Source: Comamonas halotolerans (GTDB lineage Bacteria; Pseudomonadota; Gammaproteobacteria; Burkholderiales; Burkholderiaceae_C). From it: a DNA stretch of 64,000 bases. Shown one piece after another: positions 7,370 through 15,466 of this stretch (position 1 is its first letter; each line of letters opens with the position of its first letter). The notes under the pieces are model-generated. The model made no database searches, was not told where the DNA came from, and was given only the letters and a program-made list of their open reading frames with translations. The DNA is taken from assembly GCF_030162935.1 (NCBI RefSeq), contig NZ_JASAUZ010000001.1:186001-250000 (forward strand), in the 5' to 3' direction. The position numbers were made by a program, and so were the translations under genes.

Positions 7370-10300
7370 GCCTTAGCTCCTTGGATGCGGCGACGCAGCC
7401 ACCACACAAGCGCTACCAGCACCAGCAAGGCCGCAGCCAGCACCGCCAAAGCGGCTGCGCTGGGGCGCAGCGCCAGCGAAGGCTCAGCGCGGGACGCATC
7501 AGCCGCTGGCCTGCGCTGCTCAGCGCCAGCCTGAGATGAAGGCGCCTTGCTAGCGACAGCCTCACCTTCCTTACGCAACACCGTTGCCTTGTCACTGCCT
7601 ACCACCTCACCCCGATTGGCTGCCTGCAGCGCATCGTCATAACTCTTGCGTGCTTCAGGCACGAGCTTGTCAGCAATGAAGCTGCGCAGTGCCCGGTTGT
7701 CATTGACAAAGCCCGTACCAGCCGCGCCAAAGCGCGTGACCAGATCGGCATGCACACGGGCCACCTCGCTGAGACGCTGCTCGCCGGGTTGCCAGTAGCC
7801 CTTGCGCGCAGTCTCCAGCATCACTGCTGTCATCTCCTGCAACGCGTAGGGCTGCGTGCGCTCAAAGAACTGCTGCACGCCCAGTCCATGCGCATCACGC
7901 ACATAGGTTTCATGCAGCGCATCCCATGTCTCGGGCGCAATGGCGTCAGGCTTCATCACATTCCAGCCATACAGATTGCGGAAGGTCTCGGCAAAGGTTT
8001 CAGCCGACGATGCACCGCCCTGAGTCATGGTTTCAATATAGGCCGGGTTGAGCAGCGTGGAGCGAGCCTCCACCGCAATCGCGGCCTTGGCTTGACGCAC
8101 GCTGGGGTGCGAGGCATTGCGATAGTCACTGAGATATGCCTCTGGCTCCTCGCCGCTCACCTGCCGCACAGCCAGATTCAGGCCCCCCATGAATTCATAA
8201 ACGTGGTCCAAGGAGATCGGCCCCCAGGTATTGGATTCAAGCGGATGCACCACGGCTTGCGTTCCCGCAAGCGCGGCCTCGAAGGCCCCCTCCTGGAACG
8301 CCCCCCACAGGTCGCCCTCACCAAACGCAGCCCCCATGTTGGCAATATAGGTTTGGGCGACTTCAGAGCGCTCTTGCCAGCGGTCGCCTGCCTCCACCAT
8401 GCCCATGATGCCTGTGCCGTAATTGCCGTTGACGCCACCAAACACGCGCACTGCCGAAAAGCGGCGAGCATCTGCGGGCGATGCGCCGCGTTCTTTGAGC
8501 GCACGCTCCACGGCCTGCACCCCTTGCGCTACGGCGTTGTCCTCTTCGCGCGCCTGTGCCGCCATGGTCACGGCCTGGTTGATGAGGTAAAGGCGCGAAG
8601 CCGCGAGGTCTCTCAACTGGCCCGAGGTCTGCACCACCACGTCAATGCGCGGACGCCCCAGCTCCTCACGCGGTATCAGGCGCAGACCAGACACGCGCCC
8701 AAATGGGTCTCTCACTGGAGCCACGCCCAGCAGATACAGAATCTGCGCCACGCTCGTGCCTTCGGTATGGATGAAATCACCCGCCCACAGCGTAAAGGCC
8801 ACCTTGTTGGGCCATTGTCCGTCGTGCGCTGCGCGGTGCTGCGCCAGCATCTGCTCAGCCAGTTGTCGCCCCACAGTCCACGCTTGCTCGGATGGGGTTT
8901 TTTCCGCATCAATGGAAAACAGATTGCGCCCCGTGGGCAGCGAGGCCGGGTTGATCAACGGATCGCCGCCCGACGATGGTGGCGTGAAACCACCGGCTAG
9001 CGCATTGCTCAGCGCGACCAGTTCACGGGCGGGGCTTTCGGCCAGCTGACCACGGTAATGCGGTATGGCGACCAGCCGCTCCTGCAGCGAGAGCACGGCC
9101 TGGGCAAAACGTCGCTCCGCCTCATCGCGCTGGCTGGCCACGCGCTCCAGCGCCAGCGTGAGATGCGCAACAGCACCCATTACTTTTTCTTTGCGCGACG
9201 TCCAGGGCTCGGGCAACTGCTCAACTTGCTGCCAAAAGCGCAGCGCAGCCAGCAACTTTTCCTGCTCGGCCACAGCCATGCCCGCCACGCGCCGGGCTGC
9301 GGATGATGCATCGGCAGTGGCTTCGGCAGTAGCTAGTGCGCCTTCGTGCGCACGGGCCTGCTCCAGCAGCGCAGCAATGACACGGCCTGTCTCGGCCTCT
9401 ATGCGCGACTGCAACTGTGGGTCAGCCAACCACGCGAATATCTTTTGCCGCACAGGCTCAGCTTGCATGGCCGCCAATAGGGGCTTGACGTCTGCACTCG
9501 TCGCAATGTCCAGGGCCTGCCCCATCGCAGGAATGGCCTTGGCAACAGTGCGTGCGGTCTTCAACGCCTCTGGGTCCAGCGCGCGCAGAGCATGCTTGAG
9601 CTTCTGGTCAGAGCGCAGCCCTTCAAGAAACTCGCGCTTTTTCGGATCCGCCAAAGCTCGCACCAAATGCTGGCGCAGCGTTGCGTCATCGGCTGTGGCA
9701 TCAGGCGCTGCTGCCCCCTTGGGGCGGGCCTCTCCCATAGAGATCAGGCCACGTATCAGCTCTTCGTCGCCCGGGCGCCGTTGTGCCTGCTCCCATGCCT
9801 GCGCACGCTGCAGCTCACCAGGCTGCAGCACCTGGCCAAGAACGCGATCAGCGGCCTCGCCGCGCTCAACCTGCGCAATCAGTGTCTGCGCACGCGGCTG
9901 GTAGGTGCGCGCAAGCCACGCCGCATGTTCCAACTGCTCGCGCCGCACCGTACCACGCGCCACATCAAGCTCGGCCAGCGCCTGCACTACCGCATCCTGA
10001 CCCATCAGCCGCGCAGTATCGAGCTGCGCCTGCTTCACATAGGGCGTTCCCAGGGTATAGAGGCCTGCCGTGATACGTGCGCTCTCCACCGTCTCCATAT
10101 GGTCGGTGAGTTGCACAAGTTGTGCGTCCGTCCAGGGCTTTTGTTCATCGAGCGACAGATCACGGTGCAAGCCAAATGCCACGGCCTGTTTTTGAATGTC
10201 CTGCGCATACTGGCTTTTGACTGCCGGGCTGCCAGCGCCTTCCCAGGCCAGCAGTAGGTCTGTCAGCTGCTTGTAACCCGACTGCGCTCCGCCCTCACGC

Positions 10301-12144
10301 AAGGGTGGCGTGAGGTGCGAGACAATGGTCGCGTAGCTGCGGCGCTTGGCAATCATGGCCTCCCCCACATTGCCCATGGTGTACAGATAAAGATGTGGCA
10401 CGCTGCCGATCAATGCGTCCGGCCAGTCCTTGTCGGACAGTGCCACCTGCTTGTAAGGCGTGAACTCCAGACTGCCGTGGGTGCCGAAGTGCATCACCAC
10501 GTCAGCAGCGAAAACCTCGCGTGTCCACAGATACGAAGCCACATAAGGCCACGGCGGCGCAAGATTCGTTCCGTGCACCAGCTTGAAGTTGTCGTCGCCC
10601 ACACCCGGCAACGGCTGCGGCAACAGCACCACGTTGCCAAAGGAGACACGCGCCACAGCCACACGGCCGCTGTCACTCAGGTAAGTGCCGGGGGCGGGGC
10701 CAAACTGCTGCGTCACCTGATCGCACAAAAGCTGCGTGATCTGCTTGCCGCACCAGCCTTTCAACTGCTCTGCCTGCACCCAGGCAGGATCTGCATCCTG
10801 CATGAAACGTGCGAAATCTCCCTTTGCATAGCCAGCAATGTTGGGGCCTCGCTGCTGCAGCAACTGAGCAAATCCGGCTTCGCTAGCGGGCAGCCCCTCC
10901 ACGCGGTAGCCTTCGGCGCGCAGACGCCTGAGCAAGGCATAAAGCGATGGCACCACCTCCAGGTCACCAGCTGTCAGCGCGCTCTGGCCTGGGCCTTTGT
11001 AGTAGTAAATGGCCAGCTTCTTGTCGGCGTTGGACTTGCTCTTGAGCGCCACGGTGCGCTGCACCAGATCGGCAAAGCGCTCAAGCCGCTGCGGCATGGC
11101 CTGAAACACGCGCAGACCATCCTGATCACGAAACTGCGCGGCAATCGCCATGGGTGTAGTCGCCCCATCAAGTTCCGGCAAGGTGACCGACATGGTCAGC
11201 AGACCACCGTCGAAGCTGCGCTGCTCAGCCAGCCACTCACTCTCTTGCGTGAAGACGCTGACGGGCGCAAAAAGCGGAATATTGCGCTTAAGCAGCCACT
11301 GCCGCGCTTCATCGGCCTGCCCGAGTGTCAAGCGCCCGTGAGGCATGTACACCACTGCCGCAGGATCCGCTGCCTTGAGAAATTCAAGGCGCTTGCGCAC
11401 GGCAGAAATTGGCACCACCTCAAAACCACGACCCTCGAATTCACGGATAACCGCATCTACATGGTCACGATTGGCATTGAATGGACCGGGCACGCTGGTC
11501 AGCAGTGCCAGACGGGGACGCTCCGCTTTCCAGCCCTGCTGTTTGCTCTGCCACGCTTTAAGGTCAGCGTAATTGGTGAAGATAGCGTCGTCGTCCAGAT
11601 GAAAGAACACATCCTGCGGAATCGGAAAAACAGGCTGTACTTGGTCCACAAACAGTTTTTTTCCATCCAGCACGCTGCGTGCGTAGGTCTGCAAGCGCGC
11701 ATAGTTCACAGGTCCGCCGTCGCGCAGATAGGCTGTGATGGCATCAAGATCAGCCCCTTGCAGGGTGGTAAGCATGTCATGTTGCGGATTGGTGGGGCCG
11801 TCCACATAGACGGGCGTTCCCGACTGCGCAGCAGCACGCAACTGCTGCGCCTGTGCATCGTCAAGCTTCAAGCCACGTCCAAAGACCAGCACAAGGTCAT
11901 AGCTGCGCGCCTTCGCCAGCTGTTCCAGGGGTAAAACTTCAATGCGCGTAAAGGCGCCAGGGCTTGCTTTCAGCAGACGTGCCACCTGGAATTCTGGATA
12001 TTGCACCAGTGCCACACGCGTCGGTGCCAACCAGGTGCGCCAAGCCAGCCACAGCGCTATGACAGCCGCAAGGATCAGCACCGCAGCAAGCAGTGCTCGC
12101 CGCCTGCCCTGTTTTTTTTTGTTTGAGCCACGAGCACATCCCAT
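7366..12144 (-). CDS. Membrane-anchored CobN/Mg-chelatase-type protein (HmuS-like)
   Basis: At 1592 residues this exceeds ordinary CobN (about 1250-1300). The core is unmistakable: VMHFGTHGSLEFTP near residue 550, AKRRSYATIVSHLTPP, GGDPLINPASLPTGRNLF near 1055 and a long C-terminal domain with VFGGVNGNYGTGIMG. It adds a transmembrane helix at about 17-36 and another at about 1562-1583 followed by RRRIQG, so the bulk should be on the periplasmic face. No CobS/CobT AAA partners or cobalamin genes are present. HmuS-type relatives are reported to remove metal from haem rather than insert cobalt. GAGG precedes ATG 12144. It heads a coupled four-gene operon diverging from the receptor. Confidence 0.88.
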   Translation of the reverse strand: MGCARGSNKKKQGRRRALLAAVLILAAVIALWLAWRTWLAPTRVALVQYPEFQVARLLKASPGAFTRIEVLPLEQLAKARSYDLVLVFGRGLKLDDAQAQQLRAAAQSGTPVYVDGPTNPQHDMLTTLQGADLDAITAYLRDGGPVNYARLQTYARSVLDGKKLFVDQVQPVFPIPQDVFFHLDDDAIFTNYADLKAWQSKQQGWKAERPRLALLTSVPGPFNANRDHVDAVIREFEGRGFEVVPISAVRKRLEFLKAADPAAVVYMPHGRLTLGQADEARQWLLKRNIPLFAPVSVFTQESEWLAEQRSFDGGLLTMSVTLPELDGATTPMAIAAQFRDQDGLRVFQAMPQRLERFADLVQRTVALKSKSNADKKLAIYYYKGPGQSALTAGDLEVVPSLYALLRRLRAEGYRVEGLPASEAGFAQLLQQRGPNIAGYAKGDFARFMQDADPAWVQAEQLKGWCGKQITQLLCDQVTQQFGPAPGTYLSDSGRVAVARVSFGNVVLLPQPLPGVGDDNFKLVHGTNLAPPWPYVASYLWTREVFAADVVMHFGTHGSLEFTPYKQVALSDKDWPDALIGSVPHLYLYTMGNVGEAMIAKRRSYATIVSHLTPPLREGGAQSGYKQLTDLLLAWEGAGSPAVKSQYAQDIQKQAVAFGLHRDLSLDEQKPWTDAQLVQLTDHMETVESARITAGLYTLGTPYVKQAQLDTARLMGQDAVVQALAELDVARGTVRREQLEHAAWLARTYQPRAQTLIAQVERGEAADRVLGQVLQPGELQRAQAWEQAQRRPGDEELIRGLISMGEARPKGAAAPDATADDATLRQHLVRALADPKKREFLEGLRSDQKLKHALRALDPEALKTARTVAKAIPAMGQALDIATSADVKPLLAAMQAEPVRQKIFAWLADPQLQSRIEAETGRVIAALLEQARAHEGALATAEATADASSAARRVAGMAVAEQEKLLAALRFWQQVEQLPEPWTSRKEKVMGAVAHLTLALERVASQRDEAERRFAQAVLSLQERLVAIPHYRGQLAESPARELVALSNALAGGFTPPSSGGDPLINPASLPTGRNLFSIDAEKTPSEQAWTVGRQLAEQMLAQHRAAHDGQWPNKVAFTLWAGDFIHTEGTSVAQILYLLGVAPVRDPFGRVSGLRLIPREELGRPRIDVVVQTSGQLRDLAASRLYLINQAVTMAAQAREEDNAVAQGVQAVERALKERGASPADARRFSAVRVFGGVNGNYGTGIMGMVEAGDRWQERSEVAQTYIANMGAAFGEGDLWGAFQEGAFEAALAGTQAVVHPLESNTWGPISLDHVYEFMGGLNLAVRQVSGEEPEAYLSDYRNASHPSVRQAKAAIAVEARSTLLNPAYIETMTQGGASSAETFAETFRNLYGWNVMKPDAIAPETWDALHETYVRDAHGLGVQQFFERTQPYALQEMTAVMLETARKGYWQPGEQRLSEVARVHADLVTRFGAAGTGFVNDNRALRSFIADKLVPEARKSYDDALQAANRGEVVGSDKATVLRKEGEAVASKAPSSQAGAEQRRPAADASRAEPSLALRPSAAALAVLAAALLVLVALVWWLRRRIQGAKA

Positions 12145-12176
12145 TTTTTCTGCCTCATTCTAAAAAATAATATGTG

Positions 12177-12188
12177 ATGTTATAACAT
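12177..12188. promoter_or_regulatory. Candidate Zur box in the receptor/chelatase divergent promoter
   Basis: ATGTTATAACAT is a perfect 12-bp palindrome built from the TGTTATA half-site typical of proteobacterial Zur operators. It lies 32 bases from the chelatase ATG and 34 from the receptor ATG in a 78-base intergenic region, so one bound dimer could repress both directions. A Zur-type gene lies immediately beyond the receptor. Binding is inferred. Confidence 0.65.
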
Positions 12189-12222
12189 TCCGTTTTCACA
12201 AATTGCTAAAGATGGAGAGGCC

Positions 12223-14532
12223 ATGTTTAGATTTAGATTGACGCGGCTTCAAACAGCCATGCTGGAGATATGGGCAGCCGCCGGCGCGGTATGCGCCCAA
12301 GAAATACCAGCGCGTACACCGGCTCAGGCCGAAACAGAGGAGGTCGCCAAACTATCTGGCGACGCAGCAGAACTACCAGCCATAGTTACCACCGCCACCC
12401 GTCGGCCAACGGCTGCGCTGACCACGCCCGCGACGGTAACGGTGATTGACGCGCAACAGCTGCAGGAAAATCTGGTGACGGACTTCAGCGAGATGTTTCG
12501 CTACGAGCCCGGAATATCAGTCAGCCATGAGGCACGTGGACGCGGTGGCGAAGCAGCCATCCAGGTGCGCGGTATTGGCGCCCAGCGCTTGGGCATATTC
12601 CTCGATGGCGTTCGCCAGCCTGGAGGCTATGTGGCGGCGGGAGCCAACACCGGTCAACTGCGCGTGGACCCCTTGTCGTTGCGCCGCGTTGAAATTCTCA
12701 AAGGCCCTGCTTCTGGCCTGTATGGCAGCGACGCGCTGGCAGGCGTGGTTCTGTTTCGCACGCTGTCTCCACAAGATTTTCTGGATGATTCCAAAAACCT
12801 CGGAGGCTCAACCTCCACAGGTTACGACGGCCGCGACAATGGCCGCTGGGCCAATGCCAATCTGGCGTTGCGCATGGGCAGCACACAGAACCTGCTGTCA
12901 TTGACGGCACGTAACGGCCATCAACTGAAGAACCATTCCGACAGCGGCTTGCCCCCCAATCCACAGGACACGCAGATACGCAATCTGCTGTTCAAATCAG
13001 TGCTGGGCATCGACCCCGCACAATCGCTGACCTTGACCGCCGAGCACTATGAGCAGTCGATCCGCACCGGCCAGCACTCACTGATTGGCCCCATTGCTGG
13101 CGGCACACGCATCAGCAGCAGCCAAGCAGATGACGTCAGCCGCCGCGACCGCTTAGGCCTGGCGTACCGCTATGCACCCAGCAACACCTGGTTCGACCAT
13201 TTCTCTGCGCAAATCGACTACCAGCGCAGCTACAGCAAAGAGCGCACCTACGAAGGACGCAATCCACCTGGATTTGCCCCGGCATTGCTGCGAGACAGCG
13301 CCATGACCTACCGAGAGCCTCAGTGGTCAGGCAACTTGCAATTCGATGGCAAGACCATCCAGGGCAATGCGACCCACCGCTGGGTAGCAGGCATGGACGT
13401 GTTGTCCAAATCGATCAGCCAGTACAACAATGCCGTACAGCGCCCGGACACAGGCGCTGGCGCTAGCCAATTCATCGATGGCGAAATCTTCCCGCGCCGC
13501 ACAGCGCCCGAAGCCGATGTACGCAGTCTGGGCCTGTTCATTCAGGACGAGATTGCCTTCGGCGACGGCAGACTGCGCCTGACGCCGAGTTTGCGTTTTG
13601 ACACCTATAAGATTTCAGCCCAACCAGACAGCTTGTTCGCCAACGCCAACGTGACAGGAACACGTGCAGCAGACCTTTCGAAAAATTCATGGACACCGCG
13701 CCTGGGGCTGAGCTACGAATGGCAGCCTCATCAGGTCGTCTACACTAATGTGGTCACGGGTTTCCGCATGCCTACACCGGACCAGCTCAACCGCACCGGA
13801 CAGACTGCCGTAGCCACCTTCGTCCACGATTTCGTCCCCAATCCCGACCTCAAACCCGAACGTAGCCGGGGGGTGGAACTGGGTATGCGTGGCAAATCAG
13901 ACATAGGCTCCTATGAGCTATCGGCCTTCTACAACCGCTACACCGACTTCATCGACACGCAGATGACGGCCTATATCCCACCAGGAATGAGTGGTGGCCC
14001 GCGTGCAATCAGACGTTTTCAGTCGCGCAATATCGGCGAGGTGGAAATCTACGGTATCGAGGCCAAAGGGCAGATGCCAATCAGCCACTGGTTCAATGCT
14101 GCTGATAGCTGGCACCTGATCGGAGCCATGCAGTGGTCAAAGGGCAATGACAAGAAAGCTGACCAGCCACTCAACAGCATTCAACCTGCTAAGTTGGTGG
14201 CAGGACTGCGCTGGGATGCGCATGATGGCCATGTTGGCGGGCAGCTCACAGGCAACTTTGTGGCTGGCAAACGCGACGTCAACGAGGCATTGACGCAGAC
14301 CGGGCCAACCGCGCCCGTTCCACTCAAAACTGCAGGCTACGCCACCATGGATATGAGCGCCTACTGGCGCATCGGCAAACAAGCTACCTTGAACCTGGCT
14401 GTCTACAACCTGTTTGACCGCAAATACTACGACTGGTCTGCCGTGAGCGGCCTGACGGGCAATGATGCGCGACTGCCTGCCTATACGGCAGCGGGCCGCA
14501 CTGCCTCAATCAGCATGCGAGTGGATTTCTGA
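12223..14532 (+). CDS. TonB-dependent outer-membrane receptor, haem-receptor-like
   Basis: A 769-residue receptor: signal peptide ending near AVCAQ, a plug domain (about 50-180) with IVTTATRRPTAAL as the likely TonB-box region, VQVRGIGAQR-type and VEILKGPASGLYGSDALAG motifs, then a beta-barrel ending in a phenylalanine (SISMRVDF). An FRMP (514-517) and an NPDL (540-543) flank a histidine at 535, echoing the FRAP-His-NPNL signature of haem/haemoglobin receptors. GGAGAGG precedes the ATG. It diverges from the chelatase operon across a Zur-like site and its last 27 bases overlap the convergent zur gene. The ligand is probably a metal-tetrapyrrole or metallophore; the sequence cannot decide. Confidence 0.88.
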   Translation: MFRFRLTRLQTAMLEIWAAAGAVCAQEIPARTPAQAETEEVAKLSGDAAELPAIVTTATRRPTAALTTPATVTVIDAQQLQENLVTDFSEMFRYEPGISVSHEARGRGGEAAIQVRGIGAQRLGIFLDGVRQPGGYVAAGANTGQLRVDPLSLRRVEILKGPASGLYGSDALAGVVLFRTLSPQDFLDDSKNLGGSTSTGYDGRDNGRWANANLALRMGSTQNLLSLTARNGHQLKNHSDSGLPPNPQDTQIRNLLFKSVLGIDPAQSLTLTAEHYEQSIRTGQHSLIGPIAGGTRISSSQADDVSRRDRLGLAYRYAPSNTWFDHFSAQIDYQRSYSKERTYEGRNPPGFAPALLRDSAMTYREPQWSGNLQFDGKTIQGNATHRWVAGMDVLSKSISQYNNAVQRPDTGAGASQFIDGEIFPRRTAPEADVRSLGLFIQDEIAFGDGRLRLTPSLRFDTYKISAQPDSLFANANVTGTRAADLSKNSWTPRLGLSYEWQPHQVVYTNVVTGFRMPTPDQLNRTGQTAVATFVHDFVPNPDLKPERSRGVELGMRGKSDIGSYELSAFYNRYTDFIDTQMTAYIPPGMSGGPRAIRRFQSRNIGEVEIYGIEAKGQMPISHWFNAADSWHLIGAMQWSKGNDKKADQPLNSIQPAKLVAGLRWDAHDGHVGGQLTGNFVAGKRDVNEALTQTGPTAPVPLKTAGYATMDMSAYWRIGKQATLNLAVYNLFDRKYYDWSAVSGLTGNDARLPAYTAAGRTASISMRVDF

Positions 14533-14979
14533 CGAAGTGCCCCCCTGCGGCTCCGTCTCAATGGTAGGGGCGTGGTCACAACGGCCGCAGATACCATGCA
14601 TCTCGACAGTGGCTGCCCCCATGCGGAAGTCGTTGTCTTTCGACCAGCCTTTGAGCCTGCGCTCAATCGCCTGGTCCGCAAACTCATCTACACGCCCGCA
14701 CTGGTCACAAATGGCAAAAACAACCAGTCCGTGCTGGTGATCATGGGGGTGTGCACATGCAACAAAGGAGTTCAGCGTTTCCACGCGGTGCACAAGCCCA
14801 TACTCGATCAACTTGTCCAGTGCGCGATATACCTGCTGCGGTGCACGCAGCCCTTGCGCCCGCAACTGATCGAGCAAGGTGTAGGCACTTGCAGGATTCT
14901 CCTCACGCTCCAGCGCATGGAGCACGAGAGACTGGTGTTTGGTCAGCTCACGGGTGTGCAGCTTTGCAGGGGATGACAT
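14506..14979 (-). CDS. zur: Fur-family zinc regulator Zur
   Basis: The 157-residue product matches Zur more than Fur: SAYTLLDQLR, VYRALDKLIEYGLVHRVETLNSFVAC, FAICDQCGRVDEF and MHGICGRC align with E. coli Zur features, including two CxxC pairs for structural zinc and a HPHDHQHG cluster. A His-containing tail follows. ATG 14979 gives the normal length; an upstream in-frame extension has no support. Zur with zinc binds TGTTATA-type operators to repress zinc-acquisition genes, and such a site lies in the neighbouring divergent promoter. The gene is convergent with the receptor and overlaps it by 27 bases. A weaker half-palindrome before its own start hints at autoregulation. Confidence 0.82.
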   Translation of the reverse strand: MSSPAKLHTRELTKHQSLVLHALEREENPASAYTLLDQLRAQGLRAPQQVYRALDKLIEYGLVHRVETLNSFVACAHPHDHQHGLVVFAICDQCGRVDEFADQAIERRLKGWSKDNDFRMGAATVEMHGICGRCDHAPTIETEPQGGTSSEIHSHAD

Positions 14980-14989
14980 GGCTTGAATT

Positions 14990-15002
14990 GTTATGCTGTA
15001 AC
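14990..15002. promoter_or_regulatory. zur: Weak Zur-like inverted repeat before zur
   Basis: GTTATGCTGTAAC, 11 bases upstream of the zur ATG, carries GTTA and TAAC arms separated by five bases and resembles a degraded TGTTATA dyad. It could allow autoregulation. The match is partial and may be chance. Confidence 0.25.
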
Positions 15003-15371
15003 GCTGGCAGTTTAGCGCTTGCAGCGGGCAGTGAAAGTAACAAACAAGCCCAGGCCTGCGGCATGCATCAGCGGTCATGCGCTGTTATGCAAATGCACAC
15101 TGTTGGGCAATTCCGACGACATGCATCCGCACCATAGCCGCGGCGGATCCAAAGTGTTCTGCGCCAAACTGGATTGGATAAAAGCTTCTCCAGCGCACGC
15201 CAGCCGCAGGACTGGCGCACCTTCACACAAAACTCATATCGGCAGCGGATGTTTGAGCGCAACGAGTTGCGCCGGATAGCCATCAGCAGACGCGCTTATT
15301 TGGTGACTTTCTTGTTACGGACAAGAAAAGCCCCGTCAGTACAGCAGCAGCAAGAAGCACCGCATCCAAAC

Positions 15372-15408
15372 AAAAAGGCTGCGCCCCCAAAGAGTCAACA
15401 GCCTTTTT
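15372..15408 (-). terminator. Intrinsic terminator of parC
   Basis: A perfect AAAAAGGCTG / CAGCCTTTTT stem with a 17-base loop lies 58 bases beyond the parC stop, giving a T-run in the minus-strand transcript. Confidence 0.75.
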
Positions 15409-15466
15409 CAAGTTCCAGAACTTGCTAGACAAACGCCTGCAACTAGCGCATAACAGTCAGCCAAAC

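Larger units (their letters stand above)
14980..15466. other. 487-base region upstream of zur and downstream of parC
   Basis: It holds the zur promoter side, including the imperfect GTTA-TAAC repeat listed next, and the parC terminator at 15372-15408. Between these I see only short frames without ribosome sites or recognisable products. Confidence 0.5.

Noticed and set aside
10315-11934. Long open frame on the plus strand opposite the CobN-like gene
   Set aside because: It has no ribosome site or protein-like motifs and mirrors the codon bias of the real minus-strand gene. The same holds for the plus-strand frame at 7750-9000.
15174-15428. 84-codon plus-strand frame upstream of parC's end
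   Set aside because: It covers the parC terminator and has no ribosome site or family likeness.
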